Assembly: GCA_023701245.1 (NCBI GenBank)
Contig: JAMPXK010000001.1
Span: 64,023-128,022, forward strand
Direction of reading: 5' to 3'
DNA: 64,000 nucleotides
DNA from: Elusimicrobiales bacterium
Lineage (GTDB): Bacteria > Elusimicrobiota > Elusimicrobia > Elusimicrobiales > UBA9959
The translations under genes were made by a program, and so were the position numbers. This document shows, piece by piece, positions 25,805-33,260 of this stretch. A model generated the notes under the pieces. That model did not search any database. It saw only the letters and a program-made list of their open reading frames with translations, and was not told the DNA's origin. How positions within the stretch are numbered: the first letter of the stretch is position 1; every line of letters starts with the position of its first letter.

Positions 25805-25937
25805 GGAAAGTTGCGATGCAACTTTCCCCGAGCATAGCTCGGGCGCCGGAGGGCGCGGCATACTCCCTCGCGGACCTGTCGCGCATAGCGCTTGGTCCGC
25901 GACCCGCGGCGCGGGGGATCCGGTAAATGCCGGATCC
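25805..25937. repeat. array of six consecutive perfect hairpins
   Basis: Six abutting inverted repeats: GGAAAGTTGC/GCAACTTTCC (25805-25827), CCGAGC/GCTCGG (25828-25842), GCGCC/GGCGC (25843-25856), CGCGGACC/GGTCCGCG with an inner GCGC-ATA-GCGC (25869-25901), CCCGC/GCGGG (25903-25915) and GGATCCGG/CCGGATCC (25916-25937). With the terminator that follows, seven stems lie within 170 bases. There is no gene in this stretch. Confidence 0.75.
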
Positions 25938-25942
25938 GGGAT

Positions 25943-25973
25943 AAAAAAGACCTCTACCTTTAGGGTAGAGGTC
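25943..25973 (-). terminator. rho-independent terminator of the malQ-tatT-dctP operon
   Basis: On the minus strand a perfect 10-base-pair stem (GACCTCTACC/GGTAGAGGTC, 25949-25973, 5-base loop) is followed by six T. It lies about 70 bases after the dctP stop and before the antiporter start. Confidence 0.9.
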
Positions 25974-26041
25974 ATTAGTCCCGGAGGACGGTTCCCCCGG
26001 AGGGCCGGGGCGGCGGACATCATCGCCTTGATCTGATTATA

Positions 26042-27049
26042 TTAACTTTTCTTCCCGGTGCGGAAGGCTTTCAGCGCGGCGTCCACTTTCTCCAGCAGTT
26101 CGCGGGAGTAGAGTTTGCCCACCAGGGCCAGGCGGGCGGTCTGGCCCGCGGCTTCCAGGTCCTTTACCACGGCGGGGCTGGCCGGCTCCGTGAACTGCAG
26201 GCCCTTCTTCTTGAGGATCCCCACGGATTCATCGTTCTCCTTGCGGCTCTGCAGCGTAAGGGCGCGGAAATGCTTTTCCCCAAGGGCCAGCATGGTCTTC
26301 TGGTCATCCTTGGAGAGGGTGTCGAAAGTTTTCTTGGAGATAAGCACGGCCCCTGAGGCGTTGGTGAGCGGCAGGGAGAACACGTACTTCATGCGCGCGA
26401 ACCACTGGAGGGCGATGACGGAGAGGGGCGAGCCGTAGACGCCGTTGATCATGCCTGTCTGCAGGGAGGTCATCACGTCGGTGATGGACAGCGGGATGGG
26501 TTTGATGTGCAGGGCCGCGAAAGTTGCCTCGGCTATGGGGTCGCCCTCCCAGATCCACATTTTCACGTTCCTGAGGTCCTCGGGCTTGGTGACGGGCAGG
26601 TTGGAGAAAACGTTGACGTTGCCGACCTCGGCCCAGCCCAGCAGCACGTAGCCGCGGCTTTCGAAGATCTTCCTGAAGTCGCCGTCCAGCGCCTTGTAGA
26701 CGTGGTCTATCTCTTTGGCGCTCTTGAAGAGGAACGGCGTGTCCAGCAGGCGCGCCTCGGGGGCCACCTCGCCTATGCCGACGCCGGTGAAGCCGCCGGC
26801 GTGCAGCTGGCCCAGGCGGATCTTGCGCACCACGTCCTTCTCGTCGCCTGAAACGCCTCCGGCGTAGATCTTGAACTTCACGCGGCCGGCGGTCCTGGCG
26901 GTGGTCTCTTCGGTGAACTGGCGCATGGCCTTCATCCAGGTGGAGCCGTCGGGCGCCAGCGTGGCGAACTTCACCATGGTCTGGGCTTTCAGCGGCAGGG
27001 CCAGGCCCAGCAGCAGGGCGAACGCGGGCAGGGTCTTAGAAAAGTTCAT
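26042..27049 (-). CDS. dctP: TRAP transporter substrate-binding protein (DctP)
   Basis: Periplasmic solute-binding protein of 335 residues with a signal peptide (residues 1-22, ALLLGLALPLKAQ). DctP family marks: KFATLAPDGSTWMKAM near residue 27, KIYAGGVSGDEKDVVRKIRLGQLHAGG near residue 60, WAEVGNVNVFSN near residue 140 and the Arg-containing VKMWIWEGDPIAEATF near residue 165 that would hold a carboxylate ligand. It overlaps the tatT end by 14 bases. The permease genes dctQM are 6 kb away on the same strand, so the importer is probably assembled from two loci. Confidence 0.9.
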   Translation of the reverse strand: MNFSKTLPAFALLLGLALPLKAQTMVKFATLAPDGSTWMKAMRQFTEETTARTAGRVKFKIYAGGVSGDEKDVVRKIRLGQLHAGGFTGVGIGEVAPEARLLDTPFLFKSAKEIDHVYKALDGDFRKIFESRGYVLLGWAEVGNVNVFSNLPVTKPEDLRNVKMWIWEGDPIAEATFAALHIKPIPLSITDVMTSLQTGMINGVYGSPLSVIALQWFARMKYVFSLPLTNASGAVLISKKTFDTLSKDDQKTMLALGEKHFRALTLQSRKENDESVGILKKKGLQFTEPASPAVVKDLEAAGQTARLALVGKLYSRELLEKVDAALKAFRTGKKS

Positions 27050-27839
27050 CTTTTTTCTCCAGCAGTCTCTTGGCTTTCTGTTTGGCCACTTCGTTGGCCA
27101 GGCGGGTGTCGCCGTCTTTGAGTTCGGCGGAAATTATCTCGCTGAGGAGCCGGTCGAACAGCTCCGCGTCCTGCGCGGCCACGGCGGCCAGCTTGGCGTA
27201 AAGATAGCGGCTCAGGTGGAAGTCCGCCCCGGGCCCTTTCAGGGCGAGTTCGAAATGTTCGGCCGCCTTCTCCGGGTTGCCGCCCAGCATGCGCGGGCGG
27301 ATGGCGTAGTAGGCTCCCATGATGTCGTGGGCCGCGTTGTAGTAATAGCCGGGTTCCAGCTCCAGCAGCTTCAGCGCGGCCGGCTCCAGGGTGGGGATCT
27401 CGGCTATGGCCTCGGGCTTGTCGCGGTTGATGTTCATGTACAGCGCTTTGCAGAAAGTCTGCCAGAACAGCGGGTGCGCGTCTTTCGCCTTCGCGGTCTG
27501 GGCGGTGGCGCCTTTCAGCGCGCGCTCGGCGTAGGCCTGGCCTTTGAGGTAGAAGAAAGAGGCGCGTTCGGGCTGGTCTTCCTCCAGGAACATGAAGGCG
27601 TAGCCGCAGAACCCCTGGGCGGCGTTCACGAGCATGGCCTTGTTGTCCGGGTCGCTCCGGAGCAGGATCTCCATGAGTTGGAGGTTGGCGGGCAGCGCTT
27701 CTTTGACGTACTGGGGGTCCGCCTGGCTGAACACGGCCGGCAGGCCTTTGTCTATCACGCCGGAGGTCACCTTTGCGGCGGTGCGGTTGAGGGAGCAGGC
27801 GCCCAGCAGGAGCGGCAGGAGCAGCAGGAGTTTCTTCAT
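27036..27839 (-). CDS. TRAP transporter T-component lipoprotein (TatT-like)
   Basis: Lipoprotein of 267 residues with the lipobox LLLGAC (Cys15). The body is all-helical and TPR-like, with stretches such as LLRSDPDNKAMLVNAAQGFCGYAFMF near residue 60 that match the TatT family first described in Treponema, where a trimeric lipoprotein binds the DctP-type receptor and is thought to deliver hydrophobic ligands. It overlaps dctP by 14 bases and malQ by 4 bases. TatT-linked TRAP systems are suspected to carry hydrophobic or lipid-like ligands; that applies here only by analogy. Confidence 0.83.
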   Translation of the reverse strand: MKKLLLLLPLLLGACSLNRTAAKVTSGVIDKGLPAVFSQADPQYVKEALPANLQLMEILLRSDPDNKAMLVNAAQGFCGYAFMFLEEDQPERASFFYLKGQAYAERALKGATAQTAKAKDAHPLFWQTFCKALYMNINRDKPEAIAEIPTLEPAALKLLELEPGYYYNAAHDIMGAYYAIRPRMLGGNPEKAAEHFELALKGPGADFHLSRYLYAKLAAVAAQDAELFDRLLSEIISAELKDGDTRLANEVAKQKAKRLLEKKDELF

Positions 27840-29395
27840 TTTCTTTTTTCCTTTACCAGCGCGGAGAAAGACTCCGCGGCGCCCGCGTGCTTTTTGAGGA
27901 AATCTTCAGCCGTCGTGGGGAAGCGGTAGGTCCAGTTGTGGTCGCCCAGGGTGCCGGGGGTGTTCACCCTTTCCCTGGAACCGAAGATGTCCTGGATGGG
28001 CAGTATTACTATGCGCGAGCCCGAGGCCAGCAGCGCGCCCAGCGCCTTTTCCCTGGCTTTAGCGAAAGGCGGCGGTTTGGTGGCCTCGCCGGAGACCAGT
28101 TTCCAGAAAAGTTTTTTCTCGGCGTGGTCCACCGTGTCCCACCAGTCGGCCAGCGGCTCATTGTCGTGCGTGGAGGAGGTGGCCAGCGAGACCGGGTGGT
28201 AGGTGACCGGGTCCGTGTAGTCGCCGGCGGTGTTCTTCTCCCAGCGCATCACCTTATAGCCGGGGATCTCCAGTTCGCGCAGGACCTCCCCGACGTAAGG
28301 CGGGATGAGGCCCAGATCCTCGGCCACGGGCAGCATGGGGCTCGCCCCGGCCACGGCCTGCAGGAAACGCCTGCCGCGTTCGCGCTGCCCCTGCGGGTCC
28401 TTTATGTCGAAATCCGGCTTCTGCGCCGCGTCTCGCGGGATGACCCAGGTGCGGAAAAAGCCCACCATGTGGTCTATGCGGAACAGGTCGTAAAATTCGG
28501 CGGCCTTTTTCACCTTCGAACGCCACCAGTCGAAATTGCCGGCCTCTACCGCCGTCCAGTTGTAGGCGGGCAGGCCCCAGCGCTGGCCGGTATCGCTGAA
28601 AGCGTCGGGCGGGGCGCCTATCTCGCTGTCCAGGTCGAATTCCCCCTGGCGGGCCCAGACGTCGGAACTCTCCTGGTTGACCATGAAGGGCAGGTCGCCC
28701 AGCAGTTTTATCCCCAGCTGCGCGGCGCGGGCCTTGGCCGCGGTCCACTGGCGGTGGATGGTCCACTGGAGGTATTTGAAGAAGAGGATCTGCAGTTCCT
28801 CGCGGCCGTGCAGTTCCCTTAGGGCCTGCGGGTCGCGGGTTTTGAGCGGGGCTTCCCAGTGGGTCCAGGAGGTCCAGTTATGGGTGTCCTTGAGCCGGCG
28901 GAAGGCCGCGTAGTCGTCGAGCCAGCCGGCGTTGGCGCGGCAGAAGGCGCGGAACTCGCCTGCCAGGGCGGAATCCTTGAGGATGTGGCGCTGGTGGAAG
29001 GCGGTGTAGATCTTCCAGAGGGTGCTGAATTTCAGGTGGCGCACTTCGTTGTACAGGACGGCCTTGGAGACGCGCAGCTGCCGCAGCCCCGCCTGGAAAC
29101 GGCGGGAGTTTATCTCCTCCAGGAGTTCCGGGAATTCCCCGAGCTCCGGGATGTCGTCCACTGCTATGTAGATGGGGTCCAGGGCGAAGGCGGAAAGGGC
29201 GGTGTAGGGACAGGAAACTCCCGGGGGCATCTCGTTGATGGGCAGGACCTGAAGGAGGTCCAGGTTCAAAGCCTTCATGGCGTCGAACCAGAGGGTCATG
29301 GCGCCGGTGTCGCCTATGCCCCAATCCTTCTTGGAGCGCATGGAGAACAGCGGGAACAGCGTTCCGGTATGTTTCTTTTCCAATAACGGGTGCAT
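27836..29395 (-). CDS. malQ: 4-alpha-glucanotransferase
   Basis: GH77 amylomaltase of 519 residues, normal length. It transfers alpha-1,4-glucan segments in maltodextrin and glycogen turnover. Seen: SMRSKKDWGIGDTGAM near residue 18, LPINEMPPGVSCPY near residue 52, RIDHMVGFFRTWVIP near residue 310 (nucleophile Asp), VAEDLGLIPPYVGEVLRE near residue 360 and SSTHDNEPLADWW near residue 415. It lies 24 bases after the RidA gene and overlaps tatT by 4 bases, so an unrelated transport gene is coupled to it. Confidence 0.95.
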   Translation of the reverse strand: MHPLLEKKHTGTLFPLFSMRSKKDWGIGDTGAMTLWFDAMKALNLDLLQVLPINEMPPGVSCPYTALSAFALDPIYIAVDDIPELGEFPELLEEINSRRFQAGLRQLRVSKAVLYNEVRHLKFSTLWKIYTAFHQRHILKDSALAGEFRAFCRANAGWLDDYAAFRRLKDTHNWTSWTHWEAPLKTRDPQALRELHGREELQILFFKYLQWTIHRQWTAAKARAAQLGIKLLGDLPFMVNQESSDVWARQGEFDLDSEIGAPPDAFSDTGQRWGLPAYNWTAVEAGNFDWWRSKVKKAAEFYDLFRIDHMVGFFRTWVIPRDAAQKPDFDIKDPQGQRERGRRFLQAVAGASPMLPVAEDLGLIPPYVGEVLRELEIPGYKVMRWEKNTAGDYTDPVTYHPVSLATSSTHDNEPLADWWDTVDHAEKKLFWKLVSGEATKPPPFAKAREKALGALLASGSRIVILPIQDIFGSRERVNTPGTLGDHNWTYRFPTTAEDFLKKHAGAAESFSALVKEKRK

Positions 29396-29419
29396 AAATT
29401 TGCGGCCCGGGCTGACTGC

Positions 29420-29797
29420 TCAGCGGGCGGCGACGGCCTCTATCTCCACCATGGCCATCCTGGGGAGGGCCCGCACCCCTATAGTGGCGCGCGCGGGGGG
29501 ATTGGCCGCGAAAAAGGCGCCGTAAACCTCGTTCATCTGCGCGAACTGCTTGAGGTCGGTCATGTAGACGGTGGTCTTGAGGACGTTCTGCATGGTCAGG
29601 CCTTCGGCCACCAGGATGGCCTGCAGGTTCTTGAGCACCGTTTCCGTCTGGGCCCGGATATCGGGCGCGGCCATGTTGCCGGAGGCCGGGTCTATGGGCA
29701 GCTGGCCGGAGATGAAGATGAACCCGTTGGCTTCCACGGCCTGGGAGTACGGGCCGATGGCGGAGGGGGCGTTGGGGGTAGCTATAAGTTTTTTCAT
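29420..29797 (-). CDS. ridA: RidA family reactive imine deaminase
   Basis: YjgF/YER057c/UK114 family protein of 125 residues that hydrolyses reactive enamine/imine intermediates from PLP enzymes. Family motifs are PNAPSAIGPYSQAV near residue 8, FISGQLPIDP near residue 29, TVYMTDLKQFAQMNEVY near residue 76, and PARATIGVRALPRMAMVEIEAVA at the C-terminus containing the ligand-binding Arg. It begins 2 bases after a DUF6485 gene stop, so the two are cotranscribed. Confidence 0.94.
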   Translation of the reverse strand: MKKLIATPNAPSAIGPYSQAVEANGFIFISGQLPIDPASGNMAAPDIRAQTETVLKNLQAILVAEGLTMQNVLKTTVYMTDLKQFAQMNEVYGAFFAANPPARATIGVRALPRMAMVEIEAVAAR

Positions 29798-29799
29798 AT

Positions 29800-29997
29800 T
29801 CAGGTCCTTTTCGAAGTCCGCATGAAGTTCTCTATGGAACGGTCGTAGGTGCGCTCGGCCTCCGGGGTGAAGTAGCAGCCGGGCAGTTCGCCGCTGGCGC
29901 GGTGGTAGGCCACGCAGTCGCAGCAGACGCCCTTGCGCGGGCAGGGCTCGTAGGTGCAGGAGCAGCCCTTCTTATTGGCGTCTTTTTTGCAGTCCAT
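29800..29997 (-). CDS. Cys-rich DUF6485-like small protein
   Basis: A 65-residue protein with eight cysteines, seven of them in the first 30 residues ([22 protein letters not shown]), followed by [15 protein letters not shown]. The pattern matches small DUF6485 proteins of anaerobes, which probably bind metal. It is the first gene of the RidA-MalQ-TatT-DctP run. A TATAAT (30030-30025 on the minus strand) lies about 30 bases upstream of the ATG, without a good -35 hexamer. Confidence 0.75.
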   Translation of the reverse strand: MDCKKDANKKGCSCTYEPCPRKGVCCDCVAYHRASGELPGCYFTPEAERTYDRSIENFMRTSKRT

Positions 29998-30163
29998 TTA
30001 TCTTCCCTCGCATATTTTACAATAATTATACCGGCGAGGCTTGGTTTGGGGCGTGTTGCTTGCCTTAGCCAATAATGCGGGGTAGCCCCGTAAGATGTAT
30101 CGGTTTTGGCGACATGGCATGACTTAAGCCGTTAGGCCCTGCGTGATCTAAGCCGTTCGCCTC

Positions 30164-30192
30164 TTGTTGATGAAGCGGCGTACGATTAAACT
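30164..30192 (+). promoter_or_regulatory. candidate promoter of the 177-residue secreted protein
   Basis: TTGTTG (30164-30169) and TAAACT (30187-30192) are 17 bases apart, 50 bases before the gene. The 27 bases ending at this -35 resemble the 27 bases ending at the -35 of the gene at 30925 (about 19 matches, AGCC-TTCGCC-CTTG). The rest of 29998-30241 shows only a small CGGGG/CCCCG hairpin and no gene. Confidence 0.45.
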
Positions 30193-30241
30193 ATATCTGT
30201 AAGGAAGACCGCGTTACGGACTTCCGATCACAGGAGGAAGA

Positions 30242-30775
30242 ATGTCTAAGAAGTACTTCATATACGCTCTGGCGGCACTGGTTTGCGCGCCGTCCGCGGC
30301 TTTCGCGGGGCCTGAATCCGCGGTAGTTTCCGCTGCCGCCGGGTTCGGCGGCCTTTCGCCGCTGCGCGCGGTCTCGTTCGAGGCGCCGGCGGTTCCTGCT
30401 CCGGTTCCCGCGGTAAAGGGGTACGAGTTGGTCTGCGCCGGCGGGAAACTGCAAGTGTCCGCTAAGGATGCCCGCCGTTTCAACGTGATGGTCAACGACG
30501 TCTCCATGGTCGCGGCCCTCAGGCAGGCGGCCGCCAAGTTCTTTCAGGGCGAGCAGTACCTTATGAACACGCGGATACTTTCCTCGTCCTCCTTCATGGT
30601 GGCGGATCTTATGAAGGCCGGCAACGCCTATGACGGCGGCCAGTTCGCGCCCAAGCTTTACCTGCTGGGAGGCGGCCGCGCCCGGCTGACCCTGACCTAC
30701 TTCCGCATGGCCAACAGCCAGTCTTATGACTTCCGTGAAGTTGTTTCCTTTGAATTTGCCGGCTGTACTAAGTAA
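30242..30775 (+). CDS. secreted protein of unknown function
   Basis: A 177-residue protein with a signal peptide (residues 1-22, cleavage after AFA). The mature part has an Ala/Pro-rich linker (APAVPAPVPA near residue 50) and then a compact domain with two cysteines (VCAGG near residue 65 and AGCTK at the very C-terminus) that may form a disulfide. AGGAGGAAG gives an excellent ribosome site 2-8 bases before the ATG. I do not recognise the family. It opens a 5-kb block of unfamiliar exported proteins. Confidence 0.7.
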   Translation: MSKKYFIYALAALVCAPSAAFAGPESAVVSAAAGFGGLSPLRAVSFEAPAVPAPVPAVKGYELVCAGGKLQVSAKDARRFNVMVNDVSMVAALRQAAAKFFQGEQYLMNTRILSSSSFMVADLMKAGNAYDGGQFAPKLYLLGGGRARLTLTYFRMANSQSYDFREVVSFEFAGCTK

Positions 30776-30886
30776 CAGGCTGCGATAAGTGGGAGAGGAC
30801 GGTTCTTAGTAAAAGGACCAAGGCGAAATCGCGGCCGGATAAGTCCCGGCATTCGGTGACATGACGTGACGTGAGCCTTTCGCCCC

Positions 30887-30915
30887 TTGACATGCCAGTC
30901 GCCAGGCCATAGACT
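30887..30915 (+). promoter_or_regulatory. promoter abutting the start codon; leaderless transcript likely
   Basis: TTGACA (30887-30892) and TAGACT (30910-30915) are exactly 17 bases apart. The -10 hexamer touches ATG 30916, so transcription should begin near 30922, just before the in-frame ATG 30925. Upstream are four tandem pentamers, GTGAC ATGAC GTGAC GTGAG (30856-30875). Confidence 0.6.
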
Positions 30916-30924
30916 ATGATCGTT

Positions 30925-32691
30925 ATGAAAGCGACAGCACATTTATCCGCCGCGATTTTCTTCGCGCTCGCCTATGGGGCTTACGGCCAGTACAGTTCCG
31001 GAGAGGCCGCCGTTATACAGGCCTGCCGGGCAAATCTGGCGGAAAAGGTCTATTCCCCGGCCGCCGCGGAGGACTGCCTTAAAAAACTCAACGAGGGTGA
31101 GCCGGCCCTTATGGACAAGATGCGAGATGCCGGGGAGGAAGACCTGCCCGCGCTGCTGCGCGATCAGAACGCGCTGGCCGACCTTAAATCTTTCCTCTCT
31201 GCGGCGGAGCACGAGAACGTTCTGCGCGAGGGGCTCCGCTCCCGGCTGGAGAAAGGCAAAGTACTGCCGCCTATGGGCCTGGGGAGCCTGGCGCGGTTGT
31301 ATGAATGGACGGAAAAGCACCTCCCAGGTAAGTCTGCCCAGGTCCGCACCGCCACCTACGCTTGGGACAGCATAGGGCCGCTGGCCAGGGCCTCGCTGCT
31401 TTCGGAGGGGGCAACGCAGGCGTCCTGGGACGCCCAAAACATTTCCCGGAGACAACTCCTGCTGGGACGCTGGGCGCGAAAGCACTGCGACGCCATACTT
31501 AAGATGCCGCGCACAGGGCTGGACCTTAAGGTCATTAAGCCGGCGATAGACGAAGTGCGGGAATACCTGGACCATGACTATGCCAGGAAGCTGAAGCTTG
31601 ACGAACTTGAGGATGAATTGGGCCTAAAGGCCTCCGCTCCCAAAACAGCGGGGCAGTTGGAGACCAAAGGAAAAAAACTGGACGCGGCGGGCGCGGCGCT
31701 GTCCTCCGGCGGAACGGAGGACAGGAAAAAAGTTCTGGACAGGGATTTCGACAACAATACCGCCGCCGGGTCCGTTCCTGACGCGGCGCCCGGCCAAAGC
31801 CGGCCAAAAGCGGGGCGCAAACTGGATCCGGACCAGTTCCAGATAACCGCGGAGGATTCGCGGGGGATAGTGGAAAAACTCAAGCCGGCCCTCTTCGGGC
31901 CTAAGGGCGAATTTTCCGATACTCCCGTAGGCAGGTCCGTAAGCGAGTATTACACGAAGACCCGTAAGATAGACATGGACATAGGCGACGCCGGCCCGGA
32001 TAAGGGCCAGTACGACAGCAGCGCGGGGCGCATAACCATTTCCCAGAAAGCGGCGACCGCCTGGCTCATGGATAACGGGGTAACTGCGGCCGAACTGCAG
32101 CGGGACCCGGCCAAGATGGCCGCTTTTGCCAGGTATTTCGCGCCGCTGGTGGTGCATGAAGGCGGCGGGCATGAACGGGACCAGGCCTGGATAAAGAGCA
32201 ACAAACTGCAGAACGTTTACCACGAGGGCAATGAGAAAAGGGCTTTCTCTCTGCAGGCGCTGTTCGTAATGCAGAAAGCCGCCGCGGAGAAAGAGAAAGG
32301 CAATCCTTATTATCTCTCGCAGATAGGCGGCGACGACGTTAAGGTGGCCGATATCCTGCGCGAAAAGGGAATAGACGGAATAACGCAGTTCGTAACGCCT
32401 TATTATTTCAGCAAAGCCCCGTCGCTGGCGGGCAGGGCCGCGGAACAGTTCGCACGCTGCGAGCAGGTAAAAAAAGAGCTGGCGCTGCGCGCCTTGCGCG
32501 CCAAGCAGGACGCCGCGCGCGAGGCCCTCTCCGATGAACAGCGCCCCGACACTTCAAAAACGGCCGCCCTGCAGGCGGAGTATCTGCGGCTTTATAACTG
32601 GTACAAACTTTCCTACGCCAAAGAAGCGGCTGACGCCAATGAGGTCATAAACGGGGCGGCCGCCCTTTCTTCCTCTACGCGCAAACTATGA
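30925..32691 (+). CDS. secreted putative metalloprotein with HEGGGH motif
   Basis: A 588-residue exported protein (signal peptide to about residue 22, AYGAYGQ). The N-terminal 200 residues are helical with three cysteines; residues 220-320 are a charged linker. Residues about 320-480 hold VVHEGGGHERDQAW (His411, Glu412, His416) and then NEKRAF, which looks like the zinc ligands of a gluzincin except that the two His are five residues apart instead of four. No known family comes to mind. I use ATG 30925 because the promoter leaves ATG 30916 outside the transcript. No ribosome site exists, fitting leaderless translation. The stop overlaps the next start (ATGA). Confidence 0.65.
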   Translation: MKATAHLSAAIFFALAYGAYGQYSSGEAAVIQACRANLAEKVYSPAAAEDCLKKLNEGEPALMDKMRDAGEEDLPALLRDQNALADLKSFLSAAEHENVLREGLRSRLEKGKVLPPMGLGSLARLYEWTEKHLPGKSAQVRTATYAWDSIGPLARASLLSEGATQASWDAQNISRRQLLLGRWARKHCDAILKMPRTGLDLKVIKPAIDEVREYLDHDYARKLKLDELEDELGLKASAPKTAGQLETKGKKLDAAGAALSSGGTEDRKKVLDRDFDNNTAAGSVPDAAPGQSRPKAGRKLDPDQFQITAEDSRGIVEKLKPALFGPKGEFSDTPVGRSVSEYYTKTRKIDMDIGDAGPDKGQYDSSAGRITISQKAATAWLMDNGVTAAELQRDPAKMAAFARYFAPLVVHEGGGHERDQAWIKSNKLQNVYHEGNEKRAFSLQALFVMQKAAAEKEKGNPYYLSQIGGDDVKVADILREKGIDGITQFVTPYYFSKAPSLAGRAAEQFARCEQVKKELALRALRAKQDAAREALSDEQRPDTSKTAALQAEYLRLYNWYKLSYAKEAADANEVINGAAALSSSTRKL

Positions 32692-33257
32692 CGGCCCTCT
32701 GCTTTTCCGCGCTGCTGCTGTTCTGCTCTGCCGCGGCCGCCGAGGCGCCGCCTCTGGCCGCTTATGTTTCCGACGGGGACCTTTTCCGGGTCTCCCTGCC
32801 GGCCGCCTGGAACCGGAACGAGGCCATAACCGCCCGCCGCCAGCTGCTGCAGTACGGCGTGGACGCCATGGGGCCGGGGGCCGCGCAGAACGGCTACCCG
32901 CGCATCTCCGTGATGTATTATTCCAAAGGCCACAAGCAGTTCCGGACCATGGAAAAATACGTGGCCGCTAATTCCCGCCCTGCCGGCTTCTCTCCGCTGA
33001 AGGGGGAGAAATTCTCCCCGGTCTCCTCCGCGCGCGTCGCCGGACGGCAGGCTGCACTTCTGGAGGCCGTCCGGGTGGAATACCTGCCCCCGCACGCGGC
33101 CCGGCCGCGTAAAATAAGCTTCTACCAGAGACAACTGGTGTTCTCCGGGAAAACCGGCGGTTTTTTTGTGCTGGAATACTATGCCCCGCTGGACGCGGCG
33201 AAAGAGTTCCTGCCTGTTTTTGAGGCGGTAGCGGCTTCGCTCAAAATAAATATTTAA
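32688..33257 (+). CDS. secreted protein of unknown function
   Basis: A 189-residue exported protein with a short signal peptide (residues 1-19, ALLLFCSAAAAE). The mature part alternates strands and helices: GDLFRVSLPAAWNRN near residue 31, PRISVMYYS near residue 70, FYQRQLVFSGKTGGFFVLEYYAP near residue 145 and FEAVAASLKI at the end. This layout is reminiscent of PsbP/DUF1795-like lipid-or-stress proteins, but I cannot confirm it. It is coupled by an ATGA overlap to the HEGGGH protein, so the two are likely partners. Confidence 0.65.
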   Translation: MTALCFSALLLFCSAAAAEAPPLAAYVSDGDLFRVSLPAAWNRNEAITARRQLLQYGVDAMGPGAAQNGYPRISVMYYSKGHKQFRTMEKYVAANSRPAGFSPLKGEKFSPVSSARVAGRQAALLEAVRVEYLPPHAARPRKISFYQRQLVFSGKTGGFFVLEYYAPLDAAKEFLPVFEAVAASLKINI

Positions 33258-33260
33258 GTC

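Noticed and set aside
25758-25886. N-terminal extension of the antiporter by 43 codons
   Set aside because: This stretch is the hairpin array region and translates to a charged, non-hydrophobic sequence; ATG 25757 has a proper ribosome site.
29998-30241. tRNA or riboswitch in the gap upstream of the secreted protein
   Set aside because: Only one 5-pair hairpin (CGGGG/CCCCG) is present; no cloverleaf, T-loop or known aptamer core was found.
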